From: Bradyrhizobium huanghuaihaiense
GTDB lineage: Bacteria > Pseudomonadota > Alphaproteobacteria > Rhizobiales > Xanthobacteraceae
Assembly: GCF_007830635.1 (NCBI RefSeq)
Contig: NZ_VLLA01000003.1
Span: 186,001-250,000, forward strand
DNA: 64,000 nucleotides
Direction: 5' to 3'
In this document: in pieces, positions 37,733 through 47,048 of the stretch
Numbering within the stretch: the stretch's first letter is position 1
Layout: each line of letters begins with the position of its first letter
Notes under the pieces: model-generated
Told to the model about the DNA's origin: nothing
What the model saw: the letters and a program-made list of their open reading frames with translations, nothing else
Databases searched by the model: none
Program-made: the position numbers and the translations under genes

Positions 37733-38710
37733 ATGAAGCCGCCTGCAAAAGCACTGGTTACTCTGGCCAAGTTCGCTGTCTCGATCGGTATTCTCGTATT
37801 GCTGCTGCGTGCCCAGGATTTGTCGTCCCTGAAAGCCGATCTTCTCGCTGTCAAATTGGACATGCTGGCACTTGCAGTGCTGCTGCTGTTCCTCCAGACC
37901 TTCGCGCTCTGTCACCGCTGGATCCTGATCCTGCGCGCCATGAACGTGCTCCTGGATTGGCTGCCCGGCTGGCGCATTCTCATCATCAGCACCTTCTTCA
38001 ATCAGGTGCTGCCCGCGGGCGGTGACGCGGTCCGCATCTGGATGCTGCGGCGTCACGGCGTTCAATGGTCGCCAACCATCAGCAGCATCGTGGCCGATCG
38101 CTTCCTCGCCCTGTTGGCGCTTGGTGTCGTCATATTGGCAGGAATGCCGTTCCTGCTGTCACGAGTCAGCGATAACTCGCTCCTGTTCGCGATTCTCATC
38201 GTTCTCATAGTCGCGTGTTTCGGCCTGATCGCCCTGCTCACGCTGGATCGCTGGCCGCCCCGCATCATCACGGCCCTGCCGGAACGGATCGTGCAGTTTG
38301 CAATGCTGGTCAGGGCTCCACTGGCGGCTGAAGGGCGTGGGACGTTGATCGCGGCTGCCATCGTCATCCACCTGATCACGATGGCAGCCTGTTACGTCCT
38401 CGCGATCGGCCTCGACGCGCCACTCTCCCCGCTTAGTGCATTCGTTCTTATTCCGCTTGTCATTCTGTCGTCCGCGGTTCCGATCTCGATCGGAGGCTGG
38501 GGCGTGCGAGAAGGCGCAATGGTCGCTGCGCTTGGCCTGACCGGGATCGCATCCGACAAGGCGCTCGCGATATCGGTTTTGCTCGGCCTCGGCGGCCTGA
38601 TCGTGGGACTGTTCGGCGGCCTGGTGTGGCTAGTCGCACCCGAGCGCGCCAATTTCAGCACGGACCACGCAAGGGCCGTCGCCGAACGGACTGACGCCGC
38701 GTCGGTTTAG
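37733..38710 (+). CDS. Lysylphosphatidylglycerol synthase-like (AglD/UPF0104) membrane protein, paralogue
   Basis: 325 residues, polytopic, with FNQVLPAGGDAVRIWMLRRHG and ISIGGWGVREGAM. It lines up over its whole length with the product of the minus-strand gene at 24,080. The pair brackets the sugar operon. A role in moving or modifying a lipid-linked glycan is inferred from the family and the position. Confidence 0.82.
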   Translation: MKPPAKALVTLAKFAVSIGILVLLLRAQDLSSLKADLLAVKLDMLALAVLLLFLQTFALCHRWILILRAMNVLLDWLPGWRILIISTFFNQVLPAGGDAVRIWMLRRHGVQWSPTISSIVADRFLALLALGVVILAGMPFLLSRVSDNSLLFAILIVLIVACFGLIALLTLDRWPPRIITALPERIVQFAMLVRAPLAAEGRGTLIAAAIVIHLITMAACYVLAIGLDAPLSPLSAFVLIPLVILSSAVPISIGGWGVREGAMVAALGLTGIASDKALAISVLLGLGGLIVGLFGGLVWLVAPERANFSTDHARAVAERTDAASV

Positions 38711-38712
38711 CA

Positions 38713-41028
38713 ATGGGCAACAGCGGACAAGATCAAGCTATGGGAGCTGCCAAGGTGCACTTGCCCACCAGCCTCGAGGCGTGGCTGTGGCGCGTGCTTA
38801 TCTTCGCGCCGGCCGCTGTTTCGATCTGGTGCCTAAATCGGCCCGATACTTACCGGGCGCTGGTGTTCGAGGGCGGTTGGGCAACGCGATTCTACGTTAT
38901 CGCCTGGATCATCCTGACACCGTATCTCGGCTGGCTCGTCACGGCGACCGGCCGCCTGACGTTCTCCCTCATCAAGCACGAATCCGCTCGGCTCGTCGAC
39001 GAATTCTTCGTCGGCGCGGCCACGCTCATATTGACGGGATTTGGGTTCGGCGTTCTGTCACTTCTATATCCGCAAATCGTGCTCGGGTTATCGATCGCTA
39101 TTCTCTTGTGGGATATGCGAAGCGTCTGGAGACCGCAGAAACTCGCGCTAACTGTCCCGCTGATCGCGACATCGCTGCTCGGTCTTTGGCTTCTGGCAGC
39201 GGTGTTTCTGGATCGCGCCGTCATACCTGACGTCATTTCGACCGACGTTCAGCAGCTCTATGCACCCTATCTTGCGGAGGTCGCGAGAAATCACAGCATC
39301 TGGCTTGCGGACGACAACCCCATCTTTTCCGACTTCGAGATCGGCCACGGAAACGGGCTGCATTTGTGGCTGGCGACGTTTCTGCCTCCGCACGTCGCCC
39401 AGATCATTTCATTTCTCTACTTCGTCGGTATCGGTGCGGTCATTTTCGAGCTCGCCCGCCTCATTCTGCCATTGCAGTTTCTGGGACGGCGGTGGCAAGC
39501 CGCAACGGTACCGATTGCACTCGGCCTGGCAATTCTCGGCCTTGCTTGGCCCAGGACCATGCCGAGCGTCACCCCCGGTCTCCACATCATGGAGTTCGGA
39601 AAGTACCACCTTCAGACAGCGGCGTTCTTCGTCTATTTCCTGCTGGTTGTCATTCGGTCCTCCCAAGATCGAGACAGGCTTGCCGCCGGCATTTGCGCCT
39701 TTGCCGTTGCCGCTTCCTATCCGCTCTACGTCGCGCTTGTCTTCTTGATTTCGGCGTTGGGGGTGCTCGCCAAGGCGCTTCAGCGCGACCTATCCGGCGT
39801 CATGACAGGCGCGCTGCTCGGAGTGGGAGCGATCGCTGGGTGCACACTGGCCTTCTCTTTCAACTATCTTTACCTCGGAATCCCGGCAACCAACCCATAC
39901 TCGCTGTTTCGGAGCATCGCATCGGTAGAGCGCTTCTCGCAATTCGGCAGCCTCGATATTCTAGACTACTTTGTGCTGACGCAGTCGCTGGAGGTCAGCG
40001 ACTTCCTCGGCAAGGCGGGCTTGTTCGCTTTCTTCAAGCAGATCAAGTCCATTCTCCTGGTTGCTATTCTTCTCGCGACGACGACTTTGGCCGTAGCTTT
40101 CATCGACTGGAAGCTGTTTCCCGATCGCTCCGACATCTCGAAGTCGCGGACGCTGCCCAATCCCGCTGGGGCTTTGATCGTTATCGCCTACTTAGCCAGC
40201 GTCCGGCTCCTGGATATGACCTTGAACATTCCGAGCCTGACCAGACTATCCATTCATGCCAACGCACTAATCCCGCTTGCGACCGTCGCAATCGCCTGTT
40301 GGGCCCTACTCATCGTTCGGCGACTGACCCCGATTTGGTTCGCCGGGCGCCACGCTCCTGATGTAGCTGTCCTGGCGCTCTTGATCGCCTGCGCCTGGAC
40401 GACCGCTTCGTATCCGTGGCGCAGCTTCAGGGATGACGGTGCCATTGCTTTTGCGACCGGGCGCCCGCTTCGCCAGATGCCGCGTGTTGAGGTAGACTGG
40501 CAACGATGTGACGTGCTGCAGCAATCGACGGGCTCTGATCGCATTCTGCCCCTCAACGGCTATCGCGCGATGGTGCCATGCTATTTCTCGCCCCTGCTCA
40601 CGCGCGGCAAGGTCATTCATACCTATCAGAGCGATGTCGCGCGCAATTTCGAAAAGATCGCGCTGGGAACTGCAGATACGGCAGAGTCCGCACTTCGTGC
40701 GTTGAAAGTGAATCTCTTTTACGTCCAGAAGGAGAATTGCGATTTTTGGCTAAATGGGTTCTCTGATCTCTTCCAGAAAGACGAACTGGCGAAGCGCTTT
40801 ACTGTTCGCATCGAGACCCCGGACTACTGGCTGTTGACGTGGCAGAATGGCGATCAACCGATGCGTCCAGATGCTGAGACCGAAATCTCGACGCTAAGAG
40901 CGAGATCGAAAGATATCTACCGAGAAGCTTATGGCGTGGAACCATTTGAAGCAATCAAGCACCGTCTGCCATCAAACAACACGCGCAGAGATCTCAAGCA
41001 TCTCGAGCAACTCTCTAAGTGCCGCTGA
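38713..41028 (+). CDS. Large polytopic membrane protein, possible glycan polymerase/transferase, unknown
   Basis: 771 residues. The first 550 or so have about a dozen hydrophobic segments and the last 200 are mainly soluble. I do not recognise a family. The general shape (membrane bundle, long loop with ISTDVQQLYAPYLAEV, periplasmic-type C-terminal domain) resembles GT-C glycosyltransferases or O-antigen polymerases. The next gene encodes a related protein. Codon use is less GC-biased than in the core genes. Confidence 0.7.
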   Translation: MGNSGQDQAMGAAKVHLPTSLEAWLWRVLIFAPAAVSIWCLNRPDTYRALVFEGGWATRFYVIAWIILTPYLGWLVTATGRLTFSLIKHESARLVDEFFVGAATLILTGFGFGVLSLLYPQIVLGLSIAILLWDMRSVWRPQKLALTVPLIATSLLGLWLLAAVFLDRAVIPDVISTDVQQLYAPYLAEVARNHSIWLADDNPIFSDFEIGHGNGLHLWLATFLPPHVAQIISFLYFVGIGAVIFELARLILPLQFLGRRWQAATVPIALGLAILGLAWPRTMPSVTPGLHIMEFGKYHLQTAAFFVYFLLVVIRSSQDRDRLAAGICAFAVAASYPLYVALVFLISALGVLAKALQRDLSGVMTGALLGVGAIAGCTLAFSFNYLYLGIPATNPYSLFRSIASVERFSQFGSLDILDYFVLTQSLEVSDFLGKAGLFAFFKQIKSILLVAILLATTTLAVAFIDWKLFPDRSDISKSRTLPNPAGALIVIAYLASVRLLDMTLNIPSLTRLSIHANALIPLATVAIACWALLIVRRLTPIWFAGRHAPDVAVLALLIACAWTTASYPWRSFRDDGAIAFATGRPLRQMPRVEVDWQRCDVLQQSTGSDRILPLNGYRAMVPCYFSPLLTRGKVIHTYQSDVARNFEKIALGTADTAESALRALKVNLFYVQKENCDFWLNGFSDLFQKDELAKRFTVRIETPDYWLLTWQNGDQPMRPDAETEISTLRARSKDIYREAYGVEPFEAIKHRLPSNNTRRDLKHLEQLSKCR

Positions 41029-41076
41029 AGGGTTGGCAATTTGACGGCGGGAAGCGATCCTGCACGGAGACTTCGG

Positions 41077-43329
41077 ATGCATTTCAGCAGATACCTGTCT
41101 TGGGGCGGGCCCCGCTGGCAAGCGAGTGCGCGGGCCGCCTTGATGACAGCTCCCTTCCTCATCGCCGCGTTCGGCCTTTTGGTGAAGATTCCTCCCGAGG
41201 TCCAATTTTTCAGCGGCGGCTTCCTCACAGCGTGGAACAGCTTGTGTCTCGCTATCCTCGCTCCCTATGTCGCTCTCGCGTTTGTCGGAATGGGGGCCCT
41301 GCTCGTTAGCCCGCTCGCCGACGAGGATATCTACCTCGACACCGCCGACTTGCTCGTGCTGCAATTCTTCGGCGGCGCGGCTCTCTGCAGCTTGATTGGC
41401 GTTTGCCTCGGTGCGGCCGGGTTGCTCTTCCCGTGGATCACCGTCCCATTCCTGACGGCTATCATAGCCTGCTACCTTGCGCGGCAGCTGGCTCGACCAT
41501 CCAGCGGCCATTGGACACCATCTACGGCAGCCGAATGGCTGCTGGTCGGGATGCTGGGTTTATCCGCCCTCGTACTCCTGCTCGTGAAAGGCGTTGTGCT
41601 CGACGCGACCCGCGGTGATATTCCACAGCTTTATCTTCCGCTTCTCGCCGACCTGCAGAACCGGCATACGCTTTGGCTCAATCCCGACGAACCGAAGCTG
41701 TTCTGGTTTTTGCTCGGCCGCGGCCATGGGGCCGATATGTTGCTTGTGAGCTTCGCAGGTCCGATGGCTCATCAAGTGCTTTCCGTTGTTTACTTGCTGT
41801 CCATCACTGCATTGGTCCATCGCATCGCAGCGCGACTCACAAGGGGCTGGATATTGCCGGGCTGCGCGACCTTGATCGCAATGTGGTCGAGCTTTATCGG
41901 ACTGGAAACTGGACGCTTTCACTACGAGACAGGAGCCTTCCTCCTGTTTGTATGTTGGGGCGGGCTGCTCTATGCCACCACAAAGGTTCGCGTGATCTTC
42001 CGCGCCTTGGTGCCGGCCGTTATATCCATCGCGATCATGATCCCCCAAGCGGCAATCATCGCCGCAGCGTTCTTGATGGCGGGAGCGGGAGCCGGCTGGT
42101 TCGCTCACGGCCCACGCGGTATGGTGCGGCCGCTCGTGGTGGCCGCAATCGGCCTTGGCACAGCGGCTCTTAGCCTCCTGGTCAATCAGATCTATCTCGG
42201 CATCGCCGAGGTGAATCCGATCGGCGTGTTCATGCCTCTCATCAACGTCGAGCGCTTTCGTCAAATCTCCAGCTTGGACCTCATGGTCTACGTGAACAAC
42301 GCGCAGGGCATCAAATATGCCGGATTTTCGATGCTCGACGTCGTGGCCGCGGCGCATCGCTTCTGGACGGTGCTCTCCGGCTTGTTTTTTGCGGCGAACT
42401 TCTGGGCATATCCTGTCTTCATTGTCGCATGCGCCGCCTTGCTTGGCGTGCGGCGACCACAGGGGAACGGCCCCTTCGCCATCGGCCTGGGTCTCTCTCT
42501 GCTCGCCGTAGTCTGCCTCATCACTCTCACTTCGCATGGAAGTCTCGAGCGCATGCTCGCTTTCCGGTCGGTCGCAACGCCTCTGATTGCCATTGCAGTG
42601 ATAGTGCCCCTTGCCGGCGTCTTTCGACGATACCGATTGCAAAACCATGTCGGCTCCCTGCCTGCTGCGACAATTGCGATCTGTCTGGCGGCCTTGGTTG
42701 CAACTGTGGTGGCAAGGTCGCAGGGCGAGATAACCCGGGCGCGCGTCGGGGGTGCCTTGGCATATGTCACTGGTCGCATCGGTTTGGTTGGCACCTCCCC
42801 TTCCTTTGACGATCTAGATCCTCGCCGCTGTCTGGAGGTCTCACGCCACGTTCCGTCCGGCTGGCACATCCTGCCCGTCAATTCCGCTCTGCGCTTCCTG
42901 CCGACCTGCGCCGAATCCCCTCTCCTGCCATCCGGCCGGGTGGTCGACACCCTGCATCCGGTGTTCCTGCCTGACTATGGAGACGTTCTGCTCGGACCGC
43001 CTCCGCTCAGCATCGCCGCTTTGCGCCGGCACGAAGTGAATGCCTTTTACATCGAGAGCAACAGGCTCGATTTCTGGGCACACGGGCAGAGCCCGCTTTT
43101 TGATCCAGATAGCATGCAGCGCAATCTAGACGTGCTCCATGTCGGAGCAGACTACATATTGCTGACGTGGAAGGGTTTGGGAGTCCAAATGAGCGACGCA
43201 CAAGTTGCAGCAATCACCGAGCTGCGGAACCGCAGTCGTGTGACCGGAGGAAGCAAAGAGTATTGGGAGGGTATTGCAGTGCTTGCCGCATGGCGATCCC
43301 GGCAACACTCTACCAAGCATGAAGAATAG
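41077..43329 (+). CDS. Large polytopic membrane protein, relative of the preceding gene
   Basis: 750 residues from ATG 41077, which follows GGAG; a TTG 12 codons earlier is also in frame. It has the same layout as the preceding gene product. Similar blocks are RGDIPQLYLPLLADLQNRHTLWL, and in the C-terminal domain LDPRRCLEVSRHVPSGWHILPVNS, against VDWQRCDVLQQS and RILPLNG in the first protein. It is a diverged tandem pair, probably an old duplication. Function unknown; context points to surface glycan assembly. Confidence 0.7.
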   Translation: MHFSRYLSWGGPRWQASARAALMTAPFLIAAFGLLVKIPPEVQFFSGGFLTAWNSLCLAILAPYVALAFVGMGALLVSPLADEDIYLDTADLLVLQFFGGAALCSLIGVCLGAAGLLFPWITVPFLTAIIACYLARQLARPSSGHWTPSTAAEWLLVGMLGLSALVLLLVKGVVLDATRGDIPQLYLPLLADLQNRHTLWLNPDEPKLFWFLLGRGHGADMLLVSFAGPMAHQVLSVVYLLSITALVHRIAARLTRGWILPGCATLIAMWSSFIGLETGRFHYETGAFLLFVCWGGLLYATTKVRVIFRALVPAVISIAIMIPQAAIIAAAFLMAGAGAGWFAHGPRGMVRPLVVAAIGLGTAALSLLVNQIYLGIAEVNPIGVFMPLINVERFRQISSLDLMVYVNNAQGIKYAGFSMLDVVAAAHRFWTVLSGLFFAANFWAYPVFIVACAALLGVRRPQGNGPFAIGLGLSLLAVVCLITLTSHGSLERMLAFRSVATPLIAIAVIVPLAGVFRRYRLQNHVGSLPAATIAICLAALVATVVARSQGEITRARVGGALAYVTGRIGLVGTSPSFDDLDPRRCLEVSRHVPSGWHILPVNSALRFLPTCAESPLLPSGRVVDTLHPVFLPDYGDVLLGPPPLSIAALRRHEVNAFYIESNRLDFWAHGQSPLFDPDSMQRNLDVLHVGADYILLTWKGLGVQMSDAQVAAITELRNRSRVTGGSKEYWEGIAVLAAWRSRQHSTKHEE

Positions 43330-43330
43330 C

Positions 43331-43358
43331 GCCTTGCGGATGTGCCGCACGGCAAGGC
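43331..43358 (+). terminator. Hairpin directly after the large membrane protein gene
   Basis: GCCTTGC (43331-43337) pairs with GCAAGGC (43352-43358), and an inner GTGC/GCAC extends the stem. It begins one base after the stop codon. No U-run follows, but a new promoter-like sequence appears 130 nt on, so this is a plausible operon end. A 12-bp palindrome GAGGCCGGCCTC follows at 43,376-43,387. Confidence 0.5.
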
Positions 43359-43491
43359 GACGCCGACGGTTTCGCGAGGCCGGCCTCACGCAAGATTGTC
43401 ACTGCAAAATCCCGTCGAATCGGCTCTTTTTTTCACGCGTCCGTCGATCGGATAGGGTACTTGCGAACAGTGCGGGACCTTAACTTATCAA

Positions 43492-43518
43492 TTGAGGTGA
43501 ACGCTGGGGCCCTATATA
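43492..43518 (+). promoter_or_regulatory. Candidate promoter of the methyltransferase/oxidoreductase operon
   Basis: TTGAGG (43492-43497) is followed after 15 nt by TATATA, or after 17 nt by TATAGC, within CCTATATAGC. It stands about 75 nt before the GTG start at 43595. The -35 is imperfect. Confidence 0.4.
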
Positions 43519-43594
43519 GCCGTACAATGCCAGTTGCGGGCCGTAATGGCTCGGGGCCACAACTTCAGAACGTTTCCTGCAAAGAGCTAGACCC

Positions 43595-44812
43595 GTGACC
43601 GATCATTGCCGCCTCTGCCATTCGACCGACCTCCGACCGGTCATCGACCTCGGATTGATGCCGATTGCGCATCGGCTTCGACACAGCCGGAACGAGCAGG
43701 ACGAACGGTACCCGTTCGAGGTACTCGCCTGCGGCGAGTGCGGTCTGCCCCAGATCGTCAAGCCGATCGACCCCGACATCCTGTATCGGCAGTTCAACTA
43801 CAATTTCAGCAGCTGGAAGCCTGAGCCGCACCAGGTCGACGAGCTCGATACGATCGCGAAATTCTCGAAGCACCAATCCGTGTTCGAGATCGGCTGCAAC
43901 GACGGCCTGTTCATGGACAAACTGCGCGAGCGCGGCGCGAACGTCCTGGTCGGCGTCGAGCCCAACCCGGTATCGGGCAAAATCGCGCGCGAGCGCGGCA
44001 TCAAGGTCTATGCCGATATGATCAGCCCGGCGATGTGTCACGACGCCGTGGAGCAGGCCGGCAAGTTCGATCTCGTCGTATCGCGCCAGGTGCTGGAGCA
44101 CATCGTCGATTTCGAGAACTTTTTCGATTGCGTGAAGATCGCGCTCAAGGACGACGGGCTGCTGTTCATCGACGTGCCGGATTTCGCACCCGGCTCGACG
44201 GCCGGAGACCTCTCCGTCCTTTGGGAGGAGCACGTCAGCTATTTCACCGAGCCGACCCTGCTCGCCCTGCTGGCGCGCCACGGCTTCGAAGCGGTGTCCG
44301 TGAAGAAGTATAATTTCAGCGGCGGCAGCCTCGCGATCGCGGCCCGCCGCGCCGCGCACCAGGTGACGCCCCCGCCCGCCCCGGCCGGCGTCGGTGAGAA
44401 ATTCGGTCAGCGCGCGAGGGAGTATGGCGCCCGCCTGCGACCGATTCTCGCCAAGGCCCGCGCCAGCGGCGCCGAGATCGCCATCTATGGCGCCGGCTGC
44501 CGCGCCTGCACCTTCACCAATGCGCATGAGCTGGCGGATCTCATCGACCTCTCGGTCGACGACCAGAAGGAGCGCCAGGGGCTGTTCCTGCCGGGCACCG
44601 GGATCCCGATCCGCTCGCCGGAGGATCTTACCGGCAAGTCGAACGCGCTCGTCTGTCTTCTGGCCGTGAACCAGGAGAACGAGGCCAAGGTCAGCAGCCG
44701 GCTGCGCGAGAACGTGAAGCGCCCGCTGCACATCGTCTCCATCTTCGCGCCCTCCGATATCTGGAGCGAGCTCGATCGCCTCGAAGCGGCCGCAGGGTCG
44801 CGGCATGGCTGA
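43595..44812 (+). CDS. Sugar C-methyltransferase-like protein (second copy)
   Basis: 405 residues from GTG 43595. It has an N-terminal zinc-binding part (CRLCHS at 5-10 and CGECGL near 46), a SAM domain (VFEIGCNDGLFMDKL), and a C-terminal domain with AIYGAGCRACTFTNA. It shares the whole architecture of the 22,726 gene product but is clearly diverged. It overlaps the next gene by 8 nt. Confidence 0.8.
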   Translation: MTDHCRLCHSTDLRPVIDLGLMPIAHRLRHSRNEQDERYPFEVLACGECGLPQIVKPIDPDILYRQFNYNFSSWKPEPHQVDELDTIAKFSKHQSVFEIGCNDGLFMDKLRERGANVLVGVEPNPVSGKIARERGIKVYADMISPAMCHDAVEQAGKFDLVVSRQVLEHIVDFENFFDCVKIALKDDGLLFIDVPDFAPGSTAGDLSVLWEEHVSYFTEPTLLALLARHGFEAVSVKKYNFSGGSLAIAARRAAHQVTPPPAPAGVGEKFGQRAREYGARLRPILAKARASGAEIAIYGAGCRACTFTNAHELADLIDLSVDDQKERQGLFLPGTGIPIRSPEDLTGKSNALVCLLAVNQENEAKVSSRLRENVKRPLHIVSIFAPSDIWSELDRLEAAAGSRHG

Positions 44813-46010
44813 CGACAAGCTCTTCAACTACTACGAACGTCAGGACGTCCTGCCGACGTTCGGGAATTTCAAATCGGCCGCCGAACTCGACGCATATGCC
44901 AGCCAGCGGCGCGAACTGTTTTCGGACAAGCTCGTGCTGCCGCCGCGGCTGTTCCGCGACGCCGAGGTGCTCGAATTCGGTCCTGATTCCGGCGAGAACG
45001 CCCTCGTGTTTGCCGGCTGGGGCGCGAACATGACGCTCGCCGAACCGAACCGGCATGCGCATCCGAAAATCGAGGCCTATTTCGCGCATTTCGGCCTGAC
45101 CGATCGTCTGCGCAAACTCGCGCTGGCCGATGTCGAGGGGTTTCACAGCGATCGGCGTTTCGACATCATCGATGCCGAAGGATTCATCTACACGGTGCAG
45201 CCGAGCGAAAAATGGCTCGGCATCTTCCACCGGCTGCTCAATCCGGACGGTTATGCCGTCGTTTCCTATTACGAACGCTATGGCGGCTTCTTCGAGCTCG
45301 CGCTCAAGGCGATCCATGCCGCAGGCAAGGCTCTGACGGGCCGACCGGCGCTGGAAACGGCGAAGTCGCTGTTCGAGGCGAAGTGGAACAGCATTCCGCA
45401 CACCCGCAGCTTCGAATCCTGGCTGATGGACGTGCTCGAAAATCCGTTCGTCCGATACCGGTATTTCCTCGATTCGGGCGCCCTCTGCACGGCGGCGCAT
45501 GAGCAGGGGTTCGACATCCATTCGGCATGGCCCGCCTATCGTGACAGCCTGGACGTCTACTGGCACAAGAAGGTCCTGCCGGCGGACGAGAAGCTGCGTC
45601 GCGCGACGCGCCACCTCGACCGCAGCCGCCTGAGCTTCCTCGGCGGACGGAAGCTTTATCTGGTCGGCCAGGCCGACGCGGTGAGCGCGATCTCGGCTTC
45701 GATCGAAGCGCTGGTGCTCGATGTCGACAGGATGATCGACGAGCCCTTCGGCGACAGCCTGCCGCGCGTGATCGCGAGCCTCGCTTCGTTGCGCGAGACG
45801 ATCCTGACGACGGACATTCTCGCCGACGATGCTTCCGACATCGAAGCCATCACGGCGACGCTCGACAGCTTCCATCGCATCTTCAGCGCGATCGGGCGGC
45901 GCGATGCGTCCGCGATCGCAGCCCTCACCCAGTCAGACCCGGCGTTCATCAACACCTGGGGTCAGCCGGCGCATTTCCTCGTCGTCCGGAAGCGCCTCGA
46001 GGGATCCTAG
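44805..46010 (+). CDS. SAM-dependent methyltransferase, long form
   Basis: 401 residues. The SAM motif is VLEFGPDSGENALVFAGWG (about 56-74) and FDIIDAEGFIY is the post region. The C-terminal 180 residues are an unassigned helical extension. In this context it is probably a sugar or glycolipid modifying enzyme. The next gene starts 4 nt after its stop. Confidence 0.75.
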   Translation: MADDKLFNYYERQDVLPTFGNFKSAAELDAYASQRRELFSDKLVLPPRLFRDAEVLEFGPDSGENALVFAGWGANMTLAEPNRHAHPKIEAYFAHFGLTDRLRKLALADVEGFHSDRRFDIIDAEGFIYTVQPSEKWLGIFHRLLNPDGYAVVSYYERYGGFFELALKAIHAAGKALTGRPALETAKSLFEAKWNSIPHTRSFESWLMDVLENPFVRYRYFLDSGALCTAAHEQGFDIHSAWPAYRDSLDVYWHKKVLPADEKLRRATRHLDRSRLSFLGGRKLYLVGQADAVSAISASIEALVLDVDRMIDEPFGDSLPRVIASLASLRETILTTDILADDASDIEAITATLDSFHRIFSAIGRRDASAIAALTQSDPAFINTWGQPAHFLVVRKRLEGS

Positions 46011-46013
46011 CCA

Positions 46014-47048
46014 GTGAGGCCAGGCATTGGCATGATCGGAACGGGCATGGTCGGCCAGATGTGCCACCTCGCCAATTTCGCTGCCAATCCCGCCTGCCGC
46101 GTCGTCGCGATCGCCGATCTCCGGCCCGATCTGGCGGCCGCCGCCGCGCAGAAATTCGGCATCTCGCGGATCTACGGCACGCACCGCGAGCTGCTCGCGG
46201 ATAGCGAGGTATTCGCCGTCGTGGTCGTGACGAAGCGCCGCGCCACCGGCCCGATCGTGCTGGACGCGTTGAACAGCGGCCGGCACGTGCTGTCGGAGAA
46301 GCCGATGGCCTACACGACGGCTCAGGCTGCATCGCTGGTCGAAGCTGCGAGGCGCCAGCACCTCGTCTACAGCATTGGCTACATGAAACGTCACGACGCC
46401 GGCGTAGCGCGCGCGCTGGACAAGCTGACGCGCTTGCGCGCAGACGGCTCGCTCGGACGCATCGTCGGAGCAAGAGGCTGGTGCTTCGGCGGCGATACCG
46501 GCCGATCGCACGACAACTTCGTCATGACCGGCGAAACCCGGCCGGACGGGCTCGAGCTCTGGCAGGATGGTCCCGACTGGATGCCGGGCACACTACGGCC
46601 CGGCTACGACAACTTTCTGAACGTGTTCAGTCATATCATCAACCTCGCGCGCTACCTGCTCGGATCATCGCCGACGGTCGCCGATAGCTTGGTCGAGACC
46701 TCCGGCACTGCGACGGTGACGCTCGACTTCGGGGGCGTTGCCTGCGCGCTGCAGCTTGCGAACGGGTCCGAAGGTCCGTGGCGAGAGGGACTGAGGATCG
46801 AGTTCGAGCGCGGCGCGGTGACCATTGAATTGCCCCCGCCCTTTGCCGAGCAGGAGGCGGAGGTCATCCTCGACCAGGGCGACCAAATCACGCGCTTGAC
46901 GGGCGAAGGCAGTTGGGCGTTCCGGCGTCAGGCCAATGCGTTCGTCGCCGACATCGTCGAGCGAAGGACGCCACTTGCATCCGGCGCAGATTCGGTGACC
47001 GACATTGCGCTTGCCGAGGCGATCTGGAAGCGGCAGGTCAGCGGCTAG
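46014..47048 (+). CDS. Gfo/Idh/MocA-family oxidoreductase
   Basis: 344 residues from GTG 46014. The nucleotide-binding motif is GMIGTGMVG and the family motif SEKPMAY (Glu95, Lys96, Pro97) supplies the catalytic-domain lysine. It would oxidise or reduce a sugar or sugar nucleotide. Its 3' end overlaps the convergent membrane protein gene by 11 nt. Confidence 0.85.
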   Translation: MRPGIGMIGTGMVGQMCHLANFAANPACRVVAIADLRPDLAAAAAQKFGISRIYGTHRELLADSEVFAVVVVTKRRATGPIVLDALNSGRHVLSEKPMAYTTAQAASLVEAARRQHLVYSIGYMKRHDAGVARALDKLTRLRADGSLGRIVGARGWCFGGDTGRSHDNFVMTGETRPDGLELWQDGPDWMPGTLRPGYDNFLNVFSHIINLARYLLGSSPTVADSLVETSGTATVTLDFGGVACALQLANGSEGPWREGLRIEFERGAVTIELPPPFAEQEAEVILDQGDQITRLTGEGSWAFRRQANAFVADIVERRTPLASGADSVTDIALAEAIWKRQVSG

